Shown: one piece after another, positions 53,519-62,531 of the stretch
How positions within the stretch are numbered: position 1 is the first letter of the stretch
Layout: every line of letters begins with the position of its first letter
Source: Anaerolineales bacterium UBA2181
GTDB taxonomy: Bacteria; Chloroflexota; Anaerolineae; Promineifilales; UBA4811
Length of the DNA stretch: 64,000 bases
Assembly: GCA_002328075.1 (NCBI GenBank)
Contig: DCVT01000020.1
Span: 6,673 to 70,672, forward strand
Reading direction: 5' to 3'
The notes under the pieces: model-generated
Database searches by the model: none
Seen by the model: the letters and a program-made list of their open reading frames with translations, nothing else
What the model was told of the DNA's origin: nothing
Translations under genes and position numbers: made by a program

Positions 53519-55141
53519 TCACTCTGGCAGCATATATAGGCGGCCCCGCTTCCTTCCCTCGGCCCTCACCTTGCCGGTCGCCACCATCCGTGCCAATAGC
53601 TTGAAGGCCTGACTGGGACTGATCCCACATACCTGCTGGCACTCTTGGTTGGTGATCTTGCCTCGCTCCCGCAGGTAAGCCAGCACGCGTGCCTCCCGGT
53701 CGGCGAGTGTTCGCAGACGGCCCAGCGACGAAACGCCCAGCATCTCGGCCGTCTCCATCGCCAACTGATACAGAGCGCTTCTGCCAACACCAACCCGATC
53801 CAGTAGCCCATCACGCACCATGGTGGAGAGGACCTCGCCAGCTTCCTCTTCGCTACGTTGAACCAAGTCTGCTGCCTTTGCCCAGTCAAGTTCGAGGTGG
53901 CGCTTCAAGTACCCCAGGATCAGCATTTGTTCCAGTGTGGGTGGTGAACTCGTACGGAGGCGCCGCTGAACAAACGCCACAAACGGCTCGTCCAGTGTGC
54001 CGTTCCGGATGACGACCCGGACACTCGACTCATCAGGGATAAACCATGGAGGCTCTTTCCCCAAACGGAGCATCTGCTCGTACATCATGTCCACGCCGTA
54101 GCCGGCTCGCTCCACGTAACCTACTCTCCCCAACACATCGGCCAGCAACCGGTTGCGGGGCACGACCTGGCGCAGAATGTTGTTCGGACTCACTCCAACA
54201 GGAAAGGCCCCCGGGCTCATCACCTCCAGGCGGTCCGGGAAATGCCGGATGACGACGTTGCCTGGCAGGCCATAGTTGCGGTGTGTGACTGCATTCAGAA
54301 TAGCTTCGCGGTAGACAGACTTCGGGAAGGTAGGCACATCAATCCGCTGCATTCCCAACAGAAAGGAGTGGACTTCGTTGTCGGCCGCGATCAACTCCTC
54401 CAACCGCTGCAACAACAGAGGCAGGGGGAGATAGTGCCGTTCCGACAGCACCATGCTGGTCTCGGTGCGCTGGCGGAAGTAGGTCACCTCGGCCTGCGGC
54501 AAATCGCGTAGTAAGGTCTCTGGCTTGCCCAGCAGCAGGCCAGCTGCGACCGTCAACCGACAGGATTCCTCATCACCCACCAACAGGCGTAGGTTGCGAA
54601 GAAGGTCTCGATCGGAAAGCTGCCCCAGGCTTGGGCTCCGCAACTGAATCTCGCGCCGAAGAAGACGCAGAGCTTCTGGATCGACGTCATCTGCGAAGTG
54701 GGCTTGGCCGAGAGGCAGCGCCGAATAGTCCAGCCCGGATCGCTCGGATTGAGAGGCCAGAATGTCCGCCGGAGACATGGGCAGGCACTGCTTGCCCACT
54801 CGCCGCAGAAAGACGCCGCCCGCCGTGGCATGGACGAACGGCGTGCGAGGCACGTTGACAACCAGGACCGTGCCATGGGGCGTGGGAACTTCCTGGACAT
54901 CCACAGTTATCGGCGGTTCTGAAGCCCGGTAGACGCCGGTCAGTAGTTCAGGAACGTCGTAGGTTCGGCATCCGCTGATTTGACCCCGGTCCTCTACTCC
55001 CAGGAGGATCGTGCCACCCCCAGCGTTTGCCAGGCAGATCACGACCTGCACCAAGTCCTTGACCGACGGTACGCCCTGCTTGAATTCCAGGCGCTGCCCC
55101 TCACCCTAGGTGATTAGCCTGACCAGTTCCTCGAAAGTCAT
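53519..55141 (-). pseudogene. AlbA_2 (Schlafen-type) DNA-binding ATPase-like protein, amber at codon 12
   Basis: Reading from the ATG at 55141: MTFEELVRLIT, a TAG at 55108-55106, then GEGQRLEFKQG, VVICLANAGGGTILLGVEDR, the AlbA_2 core. Then come the C-terminal GHKL-like ATPase part (YREAILNAVTHRNYG, GFPVGVSPNN-like APF, RAGYGVDMMYEQM) and winged helices near the end. The family is common in toxin-like and defence islands and may act as a regulator or nuclease. One base change (CAG to TAG) would explain the stop; alternatively translation begins downstream, near 55054, and yields a protein without its first strand. Confidence 0.75.
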
Positions 55142-55618
55142 GGTACCCTGCCGGTAGTCAGTCTCCGATGCTCCACACCCCACAAGACTGAGTGCTCTTG
55201 GCCAATCACGAGGCTCAACGGACCTGTGAGCATTCTACCATAAGCTTCAGGGTCCAACAAGATCCCAGAGAAGAGGGTTGCACCGTCCGACGGCGGGTCG
55301 GCAGTGGCCTGGTAAGAGAAAGCACGGCCCCTCAGGTCATCCTGCCTCGACGCAGGAGGGAGAACCCGCAAATCGGTGGGGGCATAGGCGCCGCAAAGCC
55401 CGGCATGATGCTCGCCGACCCAGCGACCTGGCTGGTGGAGCATGAGCCTCTGTCCGTCTTTTTCCGGACACGGCTGTCGTTGTTGCTGACCGGCAAGTTG
55501 CACGTTTTCCGGATAGACAGGCTGCGGCGAGTGTGCCATACTCGACCTCAGTGGACAGGTCTGTGGGCCACGGTAGCTCAAGGCCCCCAAAAAGAGAGGG
55601 GAACACCCTGAGCTGGTG
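55142..55618. other. Right part of the second element, no intact gene
   Basis: No complete gene. The last 60 bases read as a degraded recombinase 3' end (KERG near 55591, then SPCGLTDIPP). The rest has open frames on both strands without signature and may be decayed recombinase sequence. Confidence 0.45.
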
Positions 55619-55650
55619 CTCCCCTTGCGGACTTACGGACATACCCCCGG
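55619..55650. repeat. Attachment-type repeat, site D (attR-like)
   Basis: The 32-bp P arm, 30 of 32 identical to 24047-24016 (minus strand). Directly after it the second half of the split YdeI-type gene begins. Confidence 0.8.
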
Positions 55651-55655
55651 AGTAG

Positions 55656-55868
55656 GACGCCGAACCGCGCGAGGTGGCAATCCCGCCTGACCTCCAGGCC
55701 GCACTGGCGGTCGACCCGGAGGCGGCCGCGGCCTATACCCGCCTCTCCTACAGCCACCGGCGCGAGTACGTCCGCTGGATCGAGGAAGCCAAGCGCGCTG
55801 AAACTCGGGCCAACCGGATCGCCCGGGCGCTGGAGATGATCAAGCGGGGCGAGGTCGTCGGGGGATAG
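55656..55868 (+). pseudogene. DUF1905/YdeI-type protein, C-terminal half
   Basis: DAEPREVAIPPDLQAALA, LSYSHRREYVRWIEEAKRAE and RIARALEMIKRGE form the OmdA/YdeI domain that follows DUF1905 in intact proteins. The sense continues exactly from VYVVL at 53389, which shows that the DNA between is an insertion. A TAG stands just before the resumed frame. Confidence 0.8.
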
Positions 55869-55923
55869 CAGCGCCCGCGGCGTGCGGGTACGCTCGCGCA
55901 ACGGGATTCGTTCTTCCCAACTC

Positions 55924-57123
55924 TCAGGCGCCCAGCCGGTACGCTTCCCTCGCCCGCTGCTGCTCTCTGGCGATCAGCCCCTCCAGCTCGGAGGGCATGA
56001 TCTCCCGCGCCTTGAGCGTCACTTCCCAGTGCGGCTTGAGTTCCTCCTTGGCCGATAGCACGGTAAAAACCAGTGACCTGGCCGAGGCCGTGCTGGCCCA
56101 GTCCTCGAGATTGTCCTTGGAGCTCTTGATCTCTGGACCCATCCCCATAAACATGCGTATTCGCTGGCTCAGAGGGCGCTTGCCCGAAACGTACACGGCC
56201 TGTTGGAAGGTGAGAGTCTGATCGGGCCGGCATTCTGGTGGATCGACGTAATACGGCACGCTGGTGCGAGTCAGCCGGTTGCGGGTGATCTGCAATAGAT
56301 GCTTGCCAAAGCGGTTCTCGTTAAAGGCCAGGTTGCGCGGCATCCGCGAAGCGAGCTCCTCCACCAGGCAGCGAAAGAGCAGCACGTTGCCATAGTCGCC
56401 CGAGAGCGGCGCTTGCCCGTGCGCCGTCCGCTGCTCGCTCCACCCCTTCAACTGGACCGCGTCGCGCACTGCCCTCAGGATAAAAGCGGAATAGACCACC
56501 GCATGCACATTGGGCTTGTCCGCATCCGGAATGTTGCGATTGTGGTTGACCTCCACATACCATTGCTGCGGCGTCTTGTCCGCAATGGTGTTCCCCGAGA
56601 ACCGCAGGTGCTCCCACCCCTTCTTCCATTCTGCGTCGATGTACTGCTTGACCGCGGCCAACTTGTAGGAAGGCTGAAACCGCAGGAGCTGCACCGTCAT
56701 GCCGCCGAGCACCAGCTCGTTCTCAAAAGGCTCGAAATCAAACACGCGGCCATGCTTGGCCTTTACCGCTGGCAGTCTAGCTTTGAGCGTCGCAATGGCC
56801 TCTCCGCCGAGAACCGGCTTGAGCTCCTGGGAATCGCCGTCCTCTTCCTCAGGCACCCGTTGGACCCCGCGGTAGCGACGCCGGGCCGCCAGCGCCCGGG
56901 AGCGGGCGATGTGGCTCGGTGCTGGGCGGTCGATCGCAGTCGAAATCGCGCCCGACCGGATCATCCGCGCCACGGCTTGGTTGCCGTGGGACTTTTCCAG
57001 AAGGAGCAGGCGATCGACGCGGGAGTTGGCGGGTGGTACCGCCAAGAGCTCGGGCTCTTTGGGAGAGCGAGTGCCGATAGCCGATGCGCGCCTTCGCTGT
57101 GCAAGTCTCACCCGACCGCCCAT
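55924..57123 (-). CDS. Orphan eCIS-cargo-like protein, 399 aa
   Basis: Near residues 40-57 the sequence LLLLEKSHGNQAVARMI is the L-x-x-x-x-G-N-x-A-V-x-R-x-I signature found at the N-terminus of many toxins and DUF4157 proteins loaded into extracellular contractile injection systems. The remaining 300 residues form a mixed alpha/beta domain (LKARLPAVKAKHGRVFDF, TPQQWYVEVNHNRNIP, FNENRFGKHLLQITRNRL) that I do not recognise. AAGGAG precedes the ATG at 57123. No eCIS structural gene is in the window, so either the locus is elsewhere or the protein has another use. Confidence 0.6.
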   Translation of the reverse strand: MGGRVRLAQRRRASAIGTRSPKEPELLAVPPANSRVDRLLLLEKSHGNQAVARMIRSGAISTAIDRPAPSHIARSRALAARRRYRGVQRVPEEEDGDSQELKPVLGGEAIATLKARLPAVKAKHGRVFDFEPFENELVLGGMTVQLLRFQPSYKLAAVKQYIDAEWKKGWEHLRFSGNTIADKTPQQWYVEVNHNRNIPDADKPNVHAVVYSAFILRAVRDAVQLKGWSEQRTAHGQAPLSGDYGNVLLFRCLVEELASRMPRNLAFNENRFGKHLLQITRNRLTRTSVPYYVDPPECRPDQTLTFQQAVYVSGKRPLSQRIRMFMGMGPEIKSSKDNLEDWASTASARSLVFTVLSAKEELKPHWEVTLKAREIMPSELEGLIAREQQRAREAYRLGA

Positions 57124-57351
57124 GGCACCAGACTCCTTCTGGCTGGAAACCCTTGGGTCATTATATCACACATTTGCCAGGTCGGACCAGCGAGTTTGCG
57201 GGGAGGCGAATCAGCGGGACGGCGAGATGCGCCCGCGTTGATACGCCTTGAGACCCGGCACTGGCCGGATGCCAATGAGGGCAGCGCGGCCGGAGAACGG
57301 GCACACGGAAGGCAGGAAACGACGCGCTGCCCGCAGACCGGCGCTCGCGGA

Positions 57352-58224
57352 CTACATGAGATGGCGGGTGAACCAGTCAACTACCCTGGGGATGTGGTCT
57401 GCCGGCAGCAGATGCCCACTGTCCATAAGCACCGATTCCTTTGTCGACGAACCGATTAGCTCGTACAGCGCCTGAACCCCTTCCACCGTGCCGAGAGGAT
57501 CGTTCTTTCCATTCAACATCAGAAAAGGGGCCCTGATGGCGGGAGCAAGGGCCTGGGGCGCGATGGGCGTCATACGGATCAGCGCGCTTTCGTCCCAACC
57601 GATGCGATTCAGGTAGTGACGGCTGACCGGCGCAGTCGAGGCAACGGCGGCGACCCGAATCCTGGCGTCAACACCAGCAAGACAGTAGACCATCACCCCG
57701 CCCAGGCTATAACCCAATATCCCAATCCGGGAGCTATCGATCTCCGGCCGACCCGTCAGGTAATCGATCGCCAATCGATACTCGATCGTCCATTGGACGA
57801 TCCATTCGCGGTACAAGTTCGGCCGGATGACCGAATAGATCGATTCGTAGTCAATTTCCGAGATCCTTTCACCGTGACAGGGTGCGTCGAGGGCCAAAAG
57901 GGCCACCCCGGCCGCGAGCAGGTCCCGGAGAACTCTCGAGTCGTCCGACCCGGCAACCGACCAGTCCTGTTTGGAGCCTCCCATGCCGTGCGCTAGCAGG
58001 ATGCAGGGGTAGGGAGGCGAACCGCGAGCCGGGACCGTCAAATAGCCTGGAACCCGGCTCCGGCGCAATCCCTGGAACACGATCTTTTCCCGGCGACTGG
58101 CCTCGTCCTCCTGACGCGCGAGCACCCGGTCGTCCAGCGGGACGTCACGGTCGTATTCGAAGAACTGAGCCAGCATCTGACGAGCCTCTTCCCCAACCAT
58201 CGGCCACGCTTCTTGGTGATGCAT
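57352..58224 (-). CDS. Alpha/beta hydrolase (dienelactone-hydrolase-like), 290 aa
   Basis: LLAHGMGGSKQDW is the oxyanion region, GILGYSLGGVMVYCLAG the nucleophile elbow, LNGKNDPLGTVEG the acid, and DSGHLLP the His of the catalytic triad; LALDAPCHGER precedes the lid. The ATG at 58224 follows AAAAGGAGG. It is an esterase/peptidase-type enzyme of unknown substrate and lies after the amino-sugar operon on the same strand, 28 bases beyond the broken SIS gene. Confidence 0.87.
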   Translation of the reverse strand: MHHQEAWPMVGEEARQMLAQFFEYDRDVPLDDRVLARQEDEASRREKIVFQGLRRSRVPGYLTVPARGSPPYPCILLAHGMGGSKQDWSVAGSDDSRVLRDLLAAGVALLALDAPCHGERISEIDYESIYSVIRPNLYREWIVQWTIEYRLAIDYLTGRPEIDSSRIGILGYSLGGVMVYCLAGVDARIRVAAVASTAPVSRHYLNRIGWDESALIRMTPIAPQALAPAIRAPFLMLNGKNDPLGTVEGVQALYELIGSSTKESVLMDSGHLLPADHIPRVVDWFTRHLM

Positions 58225-58252
58225 ACCAGCCTCCTTTTCCGGACTCACTTGT

Positions 58253-58564
58253 CTATCCAACCGTACTCAGCTGGCGCCAAGACGCCATATGGGCGCAAGC
58301 TCGATGCTGCAGGTCAATCCTCGCCGGCTGTATCGCCGGTTCCAGAGCCTTTGGTAGTCGCGGGACCGGCCCCTTTTTCGTCGCCCCCCACAGATAGGCG
58401 GCGTACCGGCCGGCGTTATCCGACGTTCCGCGCGCTGCCAGAAAAGCAACCTGGATGTCCCTCGCCAGCACCGCCCGACCAATCACCTCCGCACGCTGGC
58501 GCTGCCCTTCCAGCAACTGCCGCAGACGGGCAGGCTGTTCAAGAATCTCGTCATGAAGCGTCAT
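58253..58564 (-). pseudogene. SIS-domain sugar isomerase/deaminase, N-terminal fragment
   Basis: MTLHDEILEQPARLRQLLEG and LARDIQVAFLAARGTSDNAG with RYAAYLW are the start of a GlmS/AgaS-like SIS domain (glucosamine-6-phosphate isomerase or deaminase). After about 60 codons the sequence is unrelated, and the second half with the sugar-phosphate site is missing. It starts three bases after the chitinase stop, so it was the next step of the operon: release of ammonia from amino-sugar phosphates. Confidence 0.7.
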
Positions 58565-58567
58565 GGC

Positions 58568-59878
58568 TCACCGGTACAGGCGATCATGGATAGCGTCGAG
58601 CAGCACTCCACCATCGTTGCTCAGCTCCCAGAACATCACTCCCCCAAGCGCGTTCGCTCGCACATAGTCCGCCTTGATTCCCACGGATTCGGGGTCTTCG
58701 TACGTGATCATGACTCCGGTATCCGGGCTGTGAAGCCAGGGGACCTTGGCTTCGTCGTGCCAGTGGCGGCCATAGGTGGGCAGATAGTTCCGGGCAAGGT
58801 CGGCATAATCGAACGCTCCCGGCTCCCAGGTACCCCTCGCCGGCCCATCGGCCGGCTGGAACAGCCCGCGGTTCTCGTCCAGCACGCCTTTCCAACCGCG
58901 TCCGTAAAAAGGAATCCCGACCACCAATTGGCTCGCCGACACGCCAGCCTGAAGGTACGCCTGCACGGCGGCGTCCGTGTTATAGCGCTCACGCACCACC
59001 GGGTCGCGCGAAGGGTCTCCGGAAGCAGCATAAAGCGGAGAGTGCAAACCGGTTACGTCATCCCATGCCCCGTGAAAGTCATACGTCATGAGGGTGATCC
59101 AGTCCAGGTACTGGGCAATCTGATCGAGCTCAAGGTTACCCAGCATTCGCGGTCCGGCCGGAGCCGCGATGGTCAGCAGGTATTCCCGACCATCGGTTCC
59201 TTCCTGCAGGTCCAGTTGACTCCGCAACTCGGCCAGGAGCAGCGTGAAGTTGCGTTTGTCCTCCGGCCTACCGTCCCGAGCTCCTCCGCTGACCGGGTAT
59301 TCCCAATCAATGTCCAGGCCGTCAAACACACCGGCGTGCTTGACCAAATAGAGCTCTACACAGGATTGGGCAAAGGTTCGGCGTGACTCCTCTGTCAACG
59401 CCACGTCCGAAAACATACCAGACCCATTCCAACCGCCGATGGAAATCAGGACCTTCAGGTCCGGGTGCCGGAGCTTTAACTTGAGCAGTTGATTGAAAGT
59501 GCCGTGTGGCCCATCCTTGACATCGGGCGCGTTGTCCACGCTATCCCGCGCCGAGTAGAACCGCTGGGTGTCGGCGTTGGGATCCCCCAGGGCGCACTTG
59601 CCGAAGAAGTTGACCGCCGAAAAGGCATAGTTGATGTGGGTCAGCTTGTCGACCGGAATCCGAGCCACCGTGTAGCCGCGCGACGCGACACCCCATGAGG
59701 TGAAGTAGCCAATGACTCGGGGCGGCTGCGGGGGGAGCTCAGGGGCGAGCACAGCCGTCGGCGTCGCCGCGGCGGTGGGCACCGGCGTGGAAGCCGGGGA
59801 TCCGCCACAGCCATGCAGTAACCAGCCTGTGCCAATCAACGCACACACGAAACGACGAAACGCCAGTTCTTTGCTCAT
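58568..59878 (-). CDS. GH18 chitinase-like lipoprotein, 436 aa
   Basis: Lipobox LLHGC near residue 24 and a Pro/Thr/Ala-rich linker are followed by a GH18 barrel: VIGYFTSWGV, KVLISIGGWNGSG, the catalytic FDGLDIDWEYP (DxxDxDxE), ITLMTYDFHGAWD and GGVMFWELSNDGG. It would split chitin or N-acetylglucosamine oligomers outside the cytoplasm. The ATG at 59878 is chosen because the lipoprotein signal begins there; the frame extends 20 codons further. Upstream are the GH3 and ABC-transporter genes, downstream the SIS fragment. Confidence 0.9.
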   Translation of the reverse strand: MSKELAFRRFVCALIGTGWLLHGCGGSPASTPVPTAAATPTAVLAPELPPQPPRVIGYFTSWGVASRGYTVARIPVDKLTHINYAFSAVNFFGKCALGDPNADTQRFYSARDSVDNAPDVKDGPHGTFNQLLKLKLRHPDLKVLISIGGWNGSGMFSDVALTEESRRTFAQSCVELYLVKHAGVFDGLDIDWEYPVSGGARDGRPEDKRNFTLLLAELRSQLDLQEGTDGREYLLTIAAPAGPRMLGNLELDQIAQYLDWITLMTYDFHGAWDDVTGLHSPLYAASGDPSRDPVVRERYNTDAAVQAYLQAGVSASQLVVGIPFYGRGWKGVLDENRGLFQPADGPARGTWEPGAFDYADLARNYLPTYGRHWHDEAKVPWLHSPDTGVMITYEDPESVGIKADYVRANALGGVMFWELSNDGGVLLDAIHDRLYR

Positions 59879-60042
59879 CGTGATCTCGCTGAACACCTGC
59901 TCTGCGTCAACCAGGCGAGCGTGGAGGCCTGGGTGCATTCGTCTTTCGGCTTGAGGGCCAGCCGGTTTACCTGAAGCTCGGCAAGCATCTCGCCAGTTGC
60001 CGTCACCGGCCGACGACGTGATCCCTTACCCCTGACGTTGGG

Positions 60043-61680
60043 TCATAACTTGTGGCCATGGCCGGCCGGATAAAGACCTGGTATCGAAACCGGCAAGCGC
60101 CCCTGAAAGGCCGTCTGCCCCGCCAAGGCCTGTGCCAGCGCCTGCATGGACGGTTCCAGGATGCCAAACGAGCATACGAAGGCCGGCGCCTCGGGAAACG
60201 CCGCCAGGTCGTAGGGCATCCGCAACGCGGCGACGATCGTGGGCGCGCCATTCCTGGCAGCCAGCACAGCCCTTACGAGCGCCGCCTGTCCGGTCTGTGA
60301 AAAAGCATTCAGAGTTCCCAGAACCACCACAGCATAACCACGCAGCCGCCGCAGCACATCGGCGATCTCTTGTTCGTCAGGTGAGTGGGCGACCATCAGC
60401 TCATCCACGTTGGGACAAAACATACGCAGCGCCGGCGACAGCGCCGGCACGACGGTTGCGGAGGTATCGGCCGGCGTCAAGTTCATCGGCCTAGGAAAGA
60501 CGACGGCCAGACGCTGCCCGTCCCGCAGGCGAAGGGGCAGCCAGCCAGCTTGGTCGCGGACCAGCGTGATGGAGCGGACGGCGATTTCGGCCGCCACTGC
60601 CTGGTGCGCACTGCAACCAACCACGCTCAGATCAGGTGGCGGTCCCTGAGTCGCCAGCCACTCTTTGAGCTCCAAGACGCGCCCGGCCGAATCCAGCAGG
60701 TCGTTCTCCTCCAGCCGGCCCCCTTGAACGGCTTGCAGCAAGCTCGCGAAGACACGACGCTGGTCGATCGGGTTCGAGTTGAGCAGGAGCAGGTCCGCAC
60801 CTGCGGCCGCCGCCCGAACTGCGTCCTCGCCCAATCCATCACCCTGACGGATCGCCTGCATTTCCATGGCGTCGGTGACGATGACGCCGTGAAAGCGCAT
60901 GTCCGTCCGCAAAAGCCCCTTCAATACGGCGGGCGACAGGGTGGCGGGAAGGCCTGTGTTCCCGTCCACGGCCGGCAGCGCCAGATGGCCGCTCATGACC
61001 AGCTTGACTCCCGCCCGAATAGCGGCAGCGAACGGAGGAAGCTCGACGCGTCGCAACCGCTGCAGCGAGTGAGGGACGACCGGTAGGCCATAGTGCGAGT
61101 CGGTGTCCGTGTCGCCGTGGCCGGGAAAGTGTTTGGCGGTAGCGGCCACGCCGGCCGACTGAATACCGGCGACCACGGCGGCCGACAATTCCGCCACTTT
61201 TAGCGGGTCCTCTCCGAATGACCGGATGCCTATCACCGGGTTGTCGGGGTTGACGTTGACGTCGCAGCAAGGTGCATAGTTCACATTGATCCCCATGGCA
61301 GCCAGCTCCCGGCCCAGCACCTCTCCTGCCTGCCGAGCCAACTCGGGCGAACCGGCCGCCCCCAACGCCATGTTGCCAGGGAGGGGGGTGGTGCCCGTGC
61401 CGACGGCCATCAATTGCCCGCCCTCCTGGTCAGCCGCGATCAACAGCGGGGGCAGGTGGGCCTTCCTGGCTTCCTGCTGCAAACGAACGACCAGTTGCCG
61501 CACCTGGCCCGGGTGATCCAGGTTGAGCGAGTGATACAGGGTGATCCCTCCAGGCCGGAGTTGGTGCAACGCATCCGTCAACTCGGCCGGCGGCGCCTCC
61601 TGGCCGCCAAAAGCCAAGAGCAGCTTTTGTCCGACGGCCTCTTGGATTGAAGGAGCGTGGCGCATGAAAGTCGCCATCAT
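60043..61680 (-). CDS. GH3 beta-N-acetylhexosaminidase-like enzyme, 545 aa
   Basis: The GH3 barrel shows ADQEGG, NYAPCCDVNVNPDNPVIG, the NagZ-type His-Asp loop KHFPGHGDTDTDSH, and the nucleophile in VIVTDAMEMQAI. A second alpha/beta domain follows (about 370-545). No signal peptide, so it acts in the cytoplasm on imported oligomers, releasing N-acetylglucosamine. The first ATG (61680) overlaps the permease stop as ATGA; a second ATG follows at once and has the better spacing to AAAGG. In Gram-negative bacteria NagZ has one domain; the two-domain form here is typical of Gram-positive and Chloroflexota enzymes. Confidence 0.88.
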   Translation of the reverse strand: MMATFMRHAPSIQEAVGQKLLLAFGGQEAPPAELTDALHQLRPGGITLYHSLNLDHPGQVRQLVVRLQQEARKAHLPPLLIAADQEGGQLMAVGTGTTPLPGNMALGAAGSPELARQAGEVLGRELAAMGINVNYAPCCDVNVNPDNPVIGIRSFGEDPLKVAELSAAVVAGIQSAGVAATAKHFPGHGDTDTDSHYGLPVVPHSLQRLRRVELPPFAAAIRAGVKLVMSGHLALPAVDGNTGLPATLSPAVLKGLLRTDMRFHGVIVTDAMEMQAIRQGDGLGEDAVRAAAAGADLLLLNSNPIDQRRVFASLLQAVQGGRLEENDLLDSAGRVLELKEWLATQGPPPDLSVVGCSAHQAVAAEIAVRSITLVRDQAGWLPLRLRDGQRLAVVFPRPMNLTPADTSATVVPALSPALRMFCPNVDELMVAHSPDEQEIADVLRRLRGYAVVVLGTLNAFSQTGQAALVRAVLAARNGAPTIVAALRMPYDLAAFPEAPAFVCSFGILEPSMQALAQALAGQTAFQGRLPVSIPGLYPAGHGHKL

Positions 61681-62522
61681 CCTTTCAGACCCGTGATGAC
61701 CACGCTCTCCAGGATGAACCGCTGTGCGAAGAAGAACACGATGACGAGCGGAACGGTGGTCAATACAGCGGCGGCCATGATCGTCGGCCACGGCTGGGTC
61801 GGATTGTTGATGTTGTAGAGCTGGGCCACAAAAACCGGCAGGGTATAGAGGTCAGAAGACTGGGTGTAGATGAGCGGCCCGAGAAGGTTGTTCCAGAAAC
61901 CAACGAACAGAAAGGTCGCGACCGTGGCCAGCGGCGCTTTCACCGAGGGCAGAACCAGGTACCACCAAATCTGCAGATGGCTGGCGCCGTCGACGAACGC
62001 CGATTCGTCCATCTCGATGGGTATCTGGGCCATGGCCTGGCGCAGCAGGAAGATCATCGCGGCACCGCCGGCAAAATACCCGGGGACGATGAGCGGATTG
62101 AAGCTGCCGATCCACCCCAATCGATGGAAAAAGACGTACTGGGGGACGATCAACGCCTGTGCCGGTATCATCATCGTGGAGAGCATGAGAAAGAAAACCA
62201 GGTTCCGCCCCGGCCACCTGATCCGGCTGAACGCGTAGGCCACGGCGGCGATTGAGAGCAGCGTTCCGGCCAAGGCCAGCGCGGCATAAAACGTAGAGTT
62301 GAGATACGATCGCAAAAAGCGCGGGTCGGCCAGGACCTGGCGGTAGGCGTCCAGCAGGAGTTGCGTAGGAATCCAGATGATCTTGGGAGCATTGGCCTCC
62401 TGCAACGACTTGAGCGAGGTGGAGATCATCCAGAACAGCGGGAAAGCCATCACGATGCTGGCGGCCGTCATGAGGACATACAGAACGGCCTTCACCGCGA
62501 TCTGGCCGACCATTCGGCTCAT
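61677..62522 (-). CDS. ABC sugar permease, MalG type, 281 aa
   Basis: Six membrane segments and the CUT1 EAA loop (EMDESAFVDGASHLQIWW, with G at the usual place) define a carbohydrate-uptake permease. AGGAGG lies five bases before the ATG, nine bases after the partner permease stop. It forms a heterodimer with that permease; the ATPase (MsmK-like) is not in the window and may be shared. Confidence 0.92.
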   Translation of the reverse strand: MSRMVGQIAVKAVLYVLMTAASIVMAFPLFWMISTSLKSLQEANAPKIIWIPTQLLLDAYRQVLADPRFLRSYLNSTFYAALALAGTLLSIAAVAYAFSRIRWPGRNLVFFLMLSTMMIPAQALIVPQYVFFHRLGWIGSFNPLIVPGYFAGGAAMIFLLRQAMAQIPIEMDESAFVDGASHLQIWWYLVLPSVKAPLATVATFLFVGFWNNLLGPLIYTQSSDLYTLPVFVAQLYNINNPTQPWPTIMAAAVLTTVPLVIVFFFAQRFILESVVITGLKG

Positions 62523-62531
62523 GGGATCCTC

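Larger units (their letters stand above)
53393..55652. mobile_element. Second element with the same ends, carrying an AlbA_2 gene
   Basis: The 2.26-kb insert splits the DUF1905/YdeI gene. Its left end is the P-prime arm and its right end the 32-bp P arm, the latter being a relic of the 3' end of a recombinase gene like the one at 24 kb. It carries the AlbA_2-domain gene and no recombinase, so it could move only with a recombinase supplied in trans. Confidence 0.65.
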
